A stretch of DNA of 64,000 bases, taken from contig JAQBXN010000016.1 of the NCBI GenBank assembly GCA_027625095.1, positions 1-64,000 of the forward strand. Direction: 5' to 3'. Made by a program: the position numbers and the translations under genes. Position 1 is the first letter of the stretch. The number at the start of each line of letters is the position of its first letter. The notes below the pieces were generated by a model. That model had not been told where the DNA came from. It did not search any database and worked only from the letters and a program-made list of their open reading frames with translations. Of this stretch, positions 29,377-37,036 are shown in pieces. This DNA comes from Planctomycetota bacterium (GTDB taxonomy: Bacteria > Planctomycetota > PUPC01 > JACPCR01).

Positions 29377-29832
29377 TCACTCCCTTACAGCAGCCATCTC
29401 GGCAACTTGGAACCAGTAGTGACACATCGGCTTGATTACGTTTTCGATAAAGGCTGTGAACTCTATCCGTTTGGTTACATACGAGTTCGCATAATTCCTG
29501 TATGCCAGTGATATGTCATGGGGCGCATCCGAGGTGGTAAGGATTACAACAGGAATTGATCTCAAGTCTTCGTCAAACTTGATTTGGGATAAGACTTCGT
29601 GGCCGTTCATTCCAGGCATGTTGATGTCGAGGAGAATGAAATCGGGGCGAGGGGCTTCGAGGTATGCTCCGATTTGCTTCAGGAACTTCAAGGCATGGAC
29701 CCCGCTGGTGACCGCGTGAAACCGATGGGGCATGCCGGACTCGAGAAGTGCAAGGCGGGTCAACTCGATATCCGCAGAGTTATCGTCCACAAGGAGGATT
29801 TCCGGATTGTGCATCCATTTCGGCTCAGCCAT
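29377..29832 (-). CDS. Response regulator (Rcp1-like single receiver domain)
   Basis: EILLVDDNSADIELTRLAL, DFILLDINMPGMNGHEVL, SIPVVILTTSDAPHDI, NSYVTKRIEF. Confidence 0.9.
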   Translation of the reverse strand: MAEPKWMHNPEILLVDDNSADIELTRLALLESGMPHRFHAVTSGVHALKFLKQIGAYLEAPRPDFILLDINMPGMNGHEVLSQIKFDEDLRSIPVVILTTSDAPHDISLAYRNYANSYVTKRIEFTAFIENVIKPMCHYWFQVAEMAAVRE

Positions 29833-29842
29833 CCATGTCTCC

Positions 29843-30922
29843 TCAAGCGGGTAAAGTGAATAAGAAGTTGCAGCCTTTCCCGGATAGAGACTCAACCCAG
29901 ATTTGGCCGCCATACAATTCGACAATCTTTTTGCAGATGCTGAGACCGATGCCGGTCCCCTCGTATTCTTCTTGAGTGTGCAATCGGCGGAATATCTGAA
30001 AAACGTCTTTCTGGAATTGCTCTGGAATTCCAATGCCGTTGTCGCGCACGTTGAATCGGATCCTCTCTCCTGAATCCAATTCGGCTGAAATGTGGATCTC
30101 CGGCGGCTCATCGTTGCGGTACTTGATCGAATTTCCAATGAGGTTCTGAAAGAGTTGTGTCAGGTGCGTTTCGTCGATGGAGATTGACGGGAGGGTGGGA
30201 TGAGTCACGGTTGCTCCGTTCTCTTCGATAGCTGCCGCCAAATTCTTCAACGCATTGTCAAGACAAGCCTGGCTCTCTACATGGGCTACCTTTTGCTTGG
30301 CCGCCGAAACACGTGAGTATTTCAAGAGGTCGTCAATTACGGCGCCCATCCGAAGCGCTCCGGAGTTGATGTAGTCGATGCATTCAATCGCCTCCTTTCC
30401 CAGGTTCTGGCGAAATTTATCAGACAGGATTTGCGCAAAGCCAGATATTGAACGGAGAGGTTCCTTTAAATCATGGGAGGCGGCATAGGCGAACTGCTGC
30501 AAGTCTTCGTTCGATCGTCGGAGTTCATTGATGTTGGCTTCAAGGCGGTTCTCCAAGCCGAGGATTCTTTCACCGGAACGGAACCGGGCATAGAGCTCAT
30601 CCTTGTCGAACGGCTTGGTAATGAAATCATCAGCCCCGGCATCCATGCCCTCGACCAGATCCTTCATTTCGGAACGCATCGTTAACATGATCAGGTAAAC
30701 ATACCCTTGGCCGGTTTCCGCGCGTATGCGTTTTATCAGCTCCACGCCGTCCACACCGGGCATCATCCAGTCAACGATAGCCATGGGATAGCGACCTTGT
30801 TTGCAGAGTTCCCATGCCTTCTCGCCGCTGTTAGCTTCGACCGCCTCATGACCCCACTCCTGCAAGTATCGACGGAGCCGAATGCGAACTGTCTGGTCAT
30901 CATCAACGGTCAGCACTTTCAT
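29843..30922 (-). CDS. Receiver domain-histidine kinase (REC-HisKA-HATPase_c)
   Basis: MKVLTVDDDQTVRIRLRRYLQEWGHE; FAYAASHDLKEPLRSISGFAQIL H-box; LIGNSIKYRNDEPPEI N-box; VRDNGIGIP, EGTGIGLSICKKIVELYGG. Confidence 0.95.
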   Translation of the reverse strand: MKVLTVDDDQTVRIRLRRYLQEWGHEAVEANSGEKAWELCKQGRYPMAIVDWMMPGVDGVELIKRIRAETGQGYVYLIMLTMRSEMKDLVEGMDAGADDFITKPFDKDELYARFRSGERILGLENRLEANINELRRSNEDLQQFAYAASHDLKEPLRSISGFAQILSDKFRQNLGKEAIECIDYINSGALRMGAVIDDLLKYSRVSAAKQKVAHVESQACLDNALKNLAAAIEENGATVTHPTLPSISIDETHLTQLFQNLIGNSIKYRNDEPPEIHISAELDSGERIRFNVRDNGIGIPEQFQKDVFQIFRRLHTQEEYEGTGIGLSICKKIVELYGGQIWVESLSGKGCNFLFTLPA

Positions 30923-31373
30923 GATTTCAGCTCTCTCTGGAATGCAGCCAAAGCCTGGTTCAGGTCTTGAAGGTGCCCCTCAAATTGCTTCAAGAGCTTC
31001 GGAGCATTCTCCAGCTTTTCTTCCCGGGCCAGGAGTTCCAGTTCCTGCAAGGTCTTGAAGGCTGGCCCAGCGAAAAAGTTTCCCGTAAGACTTTTAAAGG
31101 CGTGGGCTGTATCGGCAAGAGCACGCGCGTCGCCGGCATCCAAGGCATCCCGGAGTTGTTCCGTGAGCTTCGGGGCGTCTTCGTTGAATACAACGATCAA
31201 TTCGTCCGCCATATCAGTTGTGCCGGCAACGCTGATGTTGTTGAGGAATGCCTGCCTGTCGAAGGTATGGGCCACGGCTCGAGAAGCAGGTTTCGGGGCC
31301 TTATTCGCCCACTGCTCAACGGGACTTTCGACCACTTCCAGCAGTTCTGTAAGGCGGATTGGTTTGGAGATTA
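30919..31373 (-). pseudogene. 5'-truncated receiver-Hpt phosphotransfer gene: only receiver C-terminus (ISKPIRLTELLEVVE) plus Hpt domain (DTAHAFKSLTGN) remain
   Basis: ORF 30919..31410; KPxRLxELL is a receiver-domain tail, but sequence 5' of it is antisense to a SUMF1 variable-region copy. Confidence 0.7.
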
Positions 31374-31631
31374 TTCTAGTAGAACGGAAACTGATCCGAC
31401 TGGGGCTCAAGCGGGCTCGCTCCGCGTTTCCCGCGGCGGCAGTTGGGACTACAGCGCCGGGTTCTGCCGCTCAGCTTTTCGCAACGGGTACATCCCGGGC
31501 TACTGGCGCTACTTCCTGGGCTTCCGCCTTGTCGTGCCTTCAGTTCAGCTTCGGTGAGCCAGGCCCAGGACCAGGAAGGATGGCGGAGCTGACACGAAGG
31601 CCAAGCGGAGCTGCGGAGCGGCGGAGCAGGA
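31355..31631 (+). repeat. Orphan DGR-like variable region (copy A) of a SUMF1/FGE-fold target protein with conserved downstream flank
   Basis: Aligns with 32526-32808; encodes DWFGDYSSRTETDPTGAQAGSLRVSRGGSWDYSAGFCRSAFRNGYIPGYWRYFLGFRLVVPSVQLR* with no target N-terminus. Confidence 0.8.
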
Positions 31632-31803
31632 TGTCGTGTGGTCCGGGGATTGGGCTGAGGATCCCGGCGATGACGAAATTCTGGATCGAGCCCATTCGGA
31701 AAGGCGGATCCTTTGACGGCAGATCAGTTTCTGATAAGGTTTGTCCCTACGTTCTGGAGGTTGTTTCTTTCATATCGCTGAACTACGGTCGAGGAGTCCC
31801 CAA

Positions 31804-32734
31804 AATGCTGAAACAAATTCCCTGGTTTATCTGCATCGGTCTGTCAGTCGTCTGTTCCGAACCGGCGGAGGAATCGAAGCTGCCTGAGAGTCTTGCAGCG
31901 GATTTCGAGATCCCGTCAGAAAGCAAGGACGCATACGGCAACGCGGTTCGCCTGGGATTCGATAAGGAGTCGGGCCTGCCCCACGAGATCCGGCACAAAG
32001 TGACCGGTATGCATCTGGTATTTATCCCCGCGGGCGAGTTCATGATGGGGAGTCCGAAAAACGAAAAAGATCGAGCGAAGGATGAGACTCAACACAGGGT
32101 CACGGTGACGAAGCCATTCTACATGGGTAAGTATGAAGTGACCCAGGCGGAGTGGAAGCAGGTCACGGGTAAAGAGCCCTGGAAAGGCCAGACTTATGCG
32201 AAGGAGAACTCAAGGCACGCAGCCACAGAGATTTCATGGCAGGACTGTCAGGAGTTTCTTGGGAAAGCTGGGTCGGAGCTCCGGTTGCCGACTGAGGCGG
32301 AGTGGGAGTATGCTTGCCGCGCCGGGACAACCACCGCCTACTCCTTCGGTGACGGTTCTTCAAAGCTCGGCGACTATGGCTGGTTTAGTGAGAATGCGAG
32401 TGCTAAGGGCGAGAGGAGTGAGAATGCGAGTGCTAAGGGCGAGAGGTATGCCCATCCTGTGGGACAGAAGAAACCCAATGCTTGGGGTTTATACGATATG
32501 CACGGAAACGTCTGGGAGTGGTGTTCGGATTGGTTTGGAGATTATTCTAGTAGAACGGATACTGATCCGACTGGGGCTCAATCGGGCTCGTACCGCGTGC
32601 ACCGCGGCGGCAGTTGGTGCAGCGACGCCAGGAGCTGCCGCTCAGCTATTCGCGGCAGGCTCATCCCGGGCTACTGGTTCAACAACGTCGGCCTGGGCTT
32701 CCGCCTTGTCGTGCCTTCAGTTCAGCTTCGGTGA
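31804..32734 (+). CDS. SUMF1/formylglycine-generating-enzyme-fold protein; putative DGR target with C-terminal variable region
   Basis: MVFIPAGEFMMGSPKNEKDR, PFYMGKYEVTQAEWKQVTG, LRLPTEAEWEYACRAGTTTAYSFGD, NAWGLYDMHGNVWEWCSDWFGDYSS, RGGSW...CRSAIR...LGFRLV. Confidence 0.92.
32387..32446 (+). repeat. Perfect 30-bp tandem duplication (SENASAKGER x2) inside the SUMF1 target gene
   Basis: agtgagaatgcgagtgctaagggcgagagg at 32387-32416 and 32417-32446. Confidence 0.97.
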
Positions 32735-32808
32735 GCCAGGCCCCGGACCAGGAAGGATGGCGGAGCTGACACGAAGGCCAAGCGGAGCTGCGGAGCGGCG
32801 GAGCAGGA
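32526..32808 (+). repeat. DGR-like variable region copy B (3' end of the intact target) with conserved downstream flank
   Basis: Pairwise alignment to 31355-31631: identical flanks, substitutions concentrated in NNC codons. Confidence 0.85.
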
Positions 32809-32872
32809 CTGAGTGGAAGCGAAGCCATCAGGGGAGCTTATCAGGGCGTGGAAGTGGTAATAGGGGGGGATT

Positions 32873-32898
32873 CCAAAGGGGTTCTCCCCTTTGGTTTT
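32873..32898 (+). terminator. Probable intrinsic terminator: CCAAAGGGG-TTCT-CCCCTTTGG followed by TTTT
   Basis: Perfect 9-bp stem, 4-nt loop, short T run, 138 bp downstream of target stop. Confidence 0.6.
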
Positions 32899-33261
32899 GG
32901 CGCGATTTTTTCGGGGCTGTATATATGAATGGCCGTAGGCCACACTCACCGACGGCCCGATGTATCGGGATTGAGCGAAGCAACACCCCTGGATTTTAGA
33001 GTACGCTCCGTTGACGCACCCTGAGGGGGGGGGGCTTCACCTATAGGAAGCGACGTTCAAATTGAGGAACGTTAGAATTGGAATCGAGGCGAGCAAGCGC
33101 TTCCCTTCGACTGTCCCGACAAGTCGGGATCGCTCGGGACAGACAGGCTTGTATCGGGCAATTTACCGCAACCTGGGGCAGTGCTTCGCGATGCCCCAGG
33201 CTGCGGCAACAGATGGCTTTCAGCCATCGTGGGTCCTCCGAACGAAGGGAAATGACCAATC

Positions 33262-33720
33262 ATGCAGTTGAAATTCTTCATGGTTCCGGCGACCGATCCG
33301 GAGGAGATCGAACAGGAAGTGAACACGTTCCTCCGCAGTCATCGTGTTCTGACGGTGAACAGGGAACTGGTGACCAATCACAACGCACCCTTCTGGGCCG
33401 TCGTGATCGAGTATCTTGATTCCATTGCGGGCTCACGCAGAGGTCCGTCAGATCGGATCGATTACAAGAATGTCCTGAGTGAGGCGGAGTTTGAAGTTTT
33501 TCGACGCCTGAGGGAATTGCGTAAGAAGATCGGAGAGGTCGAAGGCAAGCCGGTTTATACGATCTTCACCAATGCGCAACTGGCGGCCATGGTTCAAGCT
33601 AAAGGCGAAAACAAGGAACAGCTCCGTCAAATCGATGGCGTGGGAGATGCAAAGGTCGAGAGATACGGAGACCAAGTGCTCCGAGTAATCAAGGAAGGCC
33701 GAAGTGAAACGGGTCAATAA
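33262..33720 (+). CDS. HRDC domain protein, probable DGR accessory protein
   Basis: C-terminal LRELRKKIGEVEGKPVYTIFTNAQLAAMVQ...LRQIDGVGDAKVERYGDQVLRVIKE is HRDC-like; lies between target gene and RT-like N-terminus. Confidence 0.85.
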   Translation: MQLKFFMVPATDPEEIEQEVNTFLRSHRVLTVNRELVTNHNAPFWAVVIEYLDSIAGSRRGPSDRIDYKNVLSEAEFEVFRRLRELRKKIGEVEGKPVYTIFTNAQLAAMVQAKGENKEQLRQIDGVGDAKVERYGDQVLRVIKEGRSETGQ

Positions 33721-33800
33721 CCTTTATGCACAGGTAGGCGAGCCGCATTTGTGTTTCCAAGAAAACCTCAGCAGTCGGGGCGGCATCGAATATTTGGTTC
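33704..33800 (+). pseudogene. 5' remnant of a DGR-type reverse transcriptase (GTG start overlapping the HRDC stop)
   Basis: VKRVNNLYAQVGEP(..)LCF(..)SSRG resembles the KRxxNLYEQI..ENL..A..KA.RGKR N-terminus of DGR RTs; no RT catalytic motifs follow. Confidence 0.55.
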
Positions 33801-33837
33801 TGACGATTCCTGAGGCGTATTCAGAGACGTTGGACAT

Positions 33838-34548
33838 TTATCCTGGATTCTTCAAGAGTTCGAACATTTCTTTCTTCTTTGAAGGGTCGTTGAAGAGGAA
33901 TAGCAACGTGTTCACCCGGTCAAGAACATGAAGATCGCTGCTCAGGCGATAGGTGGTGGATAACATACCTTTTTCTTCCAGGAAAATCCCTGCGCCGGCC
34001 ATATTGGCCAGCGCCTCGCGAGTGGCCTTGCGGTTTTCTCCGAGAGCGTCGGCAAGTGATTTAGAATCGTAGTGCTCTGCCTGCCGGTGGATTGTATGAC
34101 TCAAGATACGGATATGTGTGAGCGTGGTAACGCCCTCATGAATAAGGTTTTTTGCGTCGTTCAACCTTGCAAGATGCTGCTCGAGTTGCAGGATGCGTTC
34201 CCCGGCCCGAACGCGAACGCGCAGGACATTTTTATCAAACGGCTTGGAGACAAAATCGTCAGCCCCAGCCTCCATCCCTTCTACGATGTCTTTGTTTGAT
34301 GATTTTGAAGTAAGCAGAAGGATGTAGACATAATTCGTCTGCTTCTCCCGCACCCGCTTTACAAGCTCAACGCCCGACAATTTGGGCATTTCCCAATCGC
34401 TGATAAGAATGGCAAAGGGCTCTCGTTTGAAGAGTTCCCAAGCTTGCATCCCATCGTTGGCTACCTCTGCCTGATGGCCCCATTCTTTGACGTATGCAGA
34501 TAATCGGGCACTGGCCGCCCGATCATCTTCGGCAATAAGCACTTTCAT
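33838..34548 (-). CDS. Response regulator with C-terminal helical/winged-helix-like domain
   Basis: MKVLIAEDDRAASARLSAYVKEWGHQ, ILISDWEMPKLSG, FVSKPFDKNVL; C-term DALGENRKATREALANMAGAGIFLEEKG. Confidence 0.85.
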   Translation of the reverse strand: MKVLIAEDDRAASARLSAYVKEWGHQAEVANDGMQAWELFKREPFAILISDWEMPKLSGVELVKRVREKQTNYVYILLLTSKSSNKDIVEGMEAGADDFVSKPFDKNVLRVRVRAGERILQLEQHLARLNDAKNLIHEGVTTLTHIRILSHTIHRQAEHYDSKSLADALGENRKATREALANMAGAGIFLEEKGMLSTTYRLSSDLHVLDRVNTLLFLFNDPSKKKEMFELLKNPG

Positions 34549-34680
34549 GAGACTTACTTTCGTTTTTCAGCGGAATCCATTTGCCATTTGGCCGGCTGTC
34601 TGTCGAAGCTGGAGTCGGCGGGTGGTTACGTAGCACTTCAGAAACATCCGGTCGACTCCAGAAATCCCAGTCACGCAACT

Positions 34681-34836
34681 ATGGCTCGTCAAAGACGCTA
34701 CAATTTACCCCATGCCTCCTGCCATGTTCTGTCACGGGGGAATGACAGGCAGTTAATTTTCCAGAATGATATGGATCGGCAGAGGTTCCGGGACCTGCTC
34801 GGCCGTCTCACTCATCGATTTGATAACGAGGTCTGA
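34681..34836 (+). pseudogene. Truncated IS200/RAYT-like (Y1 transposase) N-terminal fragment
   Basis: MARQRRYNLPHASCHVLSRGNDRQLIFQNDMDRQRFRDLLGRL then stop; lacks the catalytic Tyr domain. Confidence 0.75.
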
Positions 34837-34868
34837 AGTTACCTTCTCTTGGGGAGACTGCCTGAAGC

Positions 34869-35273
34869 CTACTCGCCAAAGCCGGAAACCTTCACTACAT
34901 CATCCCGGTTACGCCGAATCTCCACGGCGAAGTAATTCTTTATCGCCGGCACGGGAGGATGAAGCTTCTTGGCGCGCACCATCACTTCCTCCACCAGCTC
35001 GAATTTCTCGATAACGGCACGGGCGATGGCTTCTGCAAGCGCCTCTGCAAGCACAAAGGTCTGGTTTGAGCCCAGGTCAGTTACCGCATTGCAAAGGGCA
35101 GCATAATCAACGGAATCGTACATATCGTCGCTCTCACCGGCCTTCTTAAGATCGCATACGACTTCTAGATCGATGGAGTAACGCTGGCCGATCTCCCGCT
35201 CCGCTTCGGTGATGCCGGTGTGTGCGTGAAACTCCAGTTCGGATATCAAGATTTTGTCCATATCAATTCTCAA
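34869..35273 (-). CDS. folB: Dihydroneopterin aldolase
   Basis: ILISELEFHAHTGITEAEREIGQRYSIDLEV, DSVDYAALCNAV, FVLAEALAEAIARAVIEKF, VRAKKLHPPVPA. Confidence 0.9.
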   Translation of the reverse strand: MRIDMDKILISELEFHAHTGITEAEREIGQRYSIDLEVVCDLKKAGESDDMYDSVDYAALCNAVTDLGSNQTFVLAEALAEAIARAVIEKFELVEEVMVRAKKLHPPVPAIKNYFAVEIRRNRDDVVKVSGFGE

Positions 35274-35298
35274 GTTACCGGGTGATCTTCAACAACCG

Positions 35299-35712
35299 TC
35301 ACTTGCCTGACTGTTCCACCCACTCTGAACCGTCTGCATACACTTCTTTCTTCCAGACAGGCACGATTTCTTTGATGCGGTTGATGGCATATTCGCATGC
35401 CTCAAACGCCTCCTTCCGGTGTGGACAGGAAACCGCAATGGCCACACTCACTACCTGTAGGCCAATGGGGCCAAACCGGTGCACGATGCTGACCTTGTCG
35501 GCCGGCCACCGTTCCATGATTTCATCTCTGACCTGCTCCATCTTCTTGACCGCCATTTCCGGATACGCATCGTAATCAAGCGCGACCAGATTCTTGCCGT
35601 CTTTATCTTGCCTTGCGGTACCCAGAAAAGTGACCACTGCTCCTGACGTGTCCGAATAAACGCTTTTGGTAACAGCGTCCACATCAATTTCATCCCGCGT
35701 GATATCAATCAT
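35299..35712 (-). CDS. moaE: Molybdopterin synthase catalytic subunit
   Basis: GAVVTFLGTAR, LDYDAYPEMAVKKMEQV, IVHRFGPIGL, CPHRKEAFEACEYAINRIKEIVPVWKKEVYADGSEWVE. Confidence 0.93.
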   Translation of the reverse strand: MIDITRDEIDVDAVTKSVYSDTSGAVVTFLGTARQDKDGKNLVALDYDAYPEMAVKKMEQVRDEIMERWPADKVSIVHRFGPIGLQVVSVAIAVSCPHRKEAFEACEYAINRIKEIVPVWKKEVYADGSEWVEQSGK

Positions 35713-35990
35713 CTTATTCCTCCACTCACTGGTGGGATAATCGCTACCTCATCGCCATCGTGAACTGGATCTTCGTTATGTGCATACTCATGGTTGACGG
35801 CCACCCTGAGCGATGGCCTCAACATTTCAAGCCGGGGATAGGCGGAGCACAGAGTGTCAAGCAAACCGCTCACATTCTGCCCGTTTGGGATATCCATTTT
35901 CGATACCCTCTGCTGCACTATCTCCGCGGCGGAGGCAAAAAATTTGACTGTTATCAACGTCGTTTCCTCATTACCCTTCGCTGCCAGCAT
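35709..35990 (-). CDS. moaD: MoaD/ThiS family protein (molybdopterin synthase sulfur carrier subunit) ending ...PPVSGGIR
   Basis: ITVKFFASAAEIVQQRV...VAVNHEYAHNEDPVHDGDEVAIIPPVSGG; ATGA overlap with moaE. Confidence 0.88.
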   Translation of the reverse strand: MLAAKGNEETTLITVKFFASAAEIVQQRVSKMDIPNGQNVSGLLDTLCSAYPRLEMLRPSLRVAVNHEYAHNEDPVHDGDEVAIIPPVSGGIR

Positions 35991-36059
35991 CCTCTATGCT
36001 CTGCATTCAATGGACTGAGTTGGCTTTTTCAAACGTTTATTTAACCGGTGGAACATCAA

Positions 36060-37019
36060 ATGGCTGAATACTTCATTGCCTGGTGGAATCTGGAAAACCT
36101 TTTCGACATCCAAAAATCCCAGGACAGGCCGGAATGGCTGAAGAAAGCCCTCGCTCGTGAATTGGCCGGCTGGACAGCAGGTGTGCTGAATCGAAAGGTC
36201 TCCCAACTCGCCTCTATCATCATGAAAATGAATGATGGAAAAGGCCCCGATCTCCTGGGGGTCTGTGAAGTCGAGAACTGGGGAGTTCTGGATAAATTGA
36301 TTGCAGCGCTTTCGACCTTGGGTCGTTCGTACGGTGTGGCTCACCACGACACGGAAGACAAACGGGGAATCGATATCGCATTCATATATGACGCCGGACA
36401 ATTCACCGCACACGAACAGTTCCATCACACCATACTGAAACGTTCTTCGACTCGTGACCTCTTCCAGGTCAACTTCAAAACTAAAAGCGACAGATTGCTG
36501 GTGGCCATCGGCAATCATTGGCCGTCTCGGCTGGGGGGTCAGTATGAATCCGAGCCCTACAGGATTCTGGCGGCTGAAACCCTGAGCTATTGGATTGAAC
36601 GGATTCAAGAGATCCACGGCCGCGACGTTCCGGTCCTCGTCATGGGAGATTTCAATGACGAACCTTTTGATCGATCCATGACGGAATATGCTTTAAGCGA
36701 ACGCCTCAAGAAGAAGGTTTCTTACGCCAGAAACCCGAAACTCTTAAACCTCATGTGGCCTGTTATGGGCAACGCCATTGGCACTCATTATTACGACAAC
36801 GAGCCGGCGGTACTGGATCAATTCCTGGTTTCGCGGGGAATGATTCTCACCCGCTCCGAATTGAAAGCCGTGGATGGCAGTGCTCAGGTTTTTGTCACAG
36901 AGGAGATGAAGACCGGTAGGTACGAGGCTCCCCGCCGGTTTGGCCGCCCCTCGAAAGAGTTGGACGAGGATGGTTTCAGCGACCACTTCCCCATAACAAT
37001 GGCCATTGAGGCGCGATGA
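36060..37019 (+). CDS. Endonuclease/exonuclease/phosphatase family protein
   Basis: WWNLENLFD, DLLGVCEVENWGVL, VAIGNHWPSRLGG, PVLVMGDFNDEPFD, DGFSDHFPI. Confidence 0.9.
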   Translation: MAEYFIAWWNLENLFDIQKSQDRPEWLKKALARELAGWTAGVLNRKVSQLASIIMKMNDGKGPDLLGVCEVENWGVLDKLIAALSTLGRSYGVAHHDTEDKRGIDIAFIYDAGQFTAHEQFHHTILKRSSTRDLFQVNFKTKSDRLLVAIGNHWPSRLGGQYESEPYRILAAETLSYWIERIQEIHGRDVPVLVMGDFNDEPFDRSMTEYALSERLKKKVSYARNPKLLNLMWPVMGNAIGTHYYDNEPAVLDQFLVSRGMILTRSELKAVDGSAQVFVTEEMKTGRYEAPRRFGRPSKELDEDGFSDHFPITMAIEAR

Positions 37020-37036
37020 TTCTTCCTCACGAGAGC

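Noticed and set aside
31355-31631. Copy A as the DGR template repeat (TR)
   Set aside because: A template should be AAC/A-rich at the variable codons. Copy A reads CTC, TCC, GAC, TAC, AGC, TTC, CGC, TAC there, so it looks like a second variable region rather than a template.
31055-31803. N-terminal extension of the 559-aa SUMF1 ORF
   Set aside because: This part is antisense to the Hpt gene and reads copy A out of frame (low-complexity, Ala/Arg/Ser-rich). A normal start with signal-like sequence (MLKQIPWFICIGLSVVCSEP) is at 31804.
32873-32898. Hairpin as the DGR cruciform element
   Set aside because: It has a 9-bp stem and 4-nt loop but lies ~140 bp past the stop and has a T-run. A terminator is the simpler reading, and it is not present in copy A.
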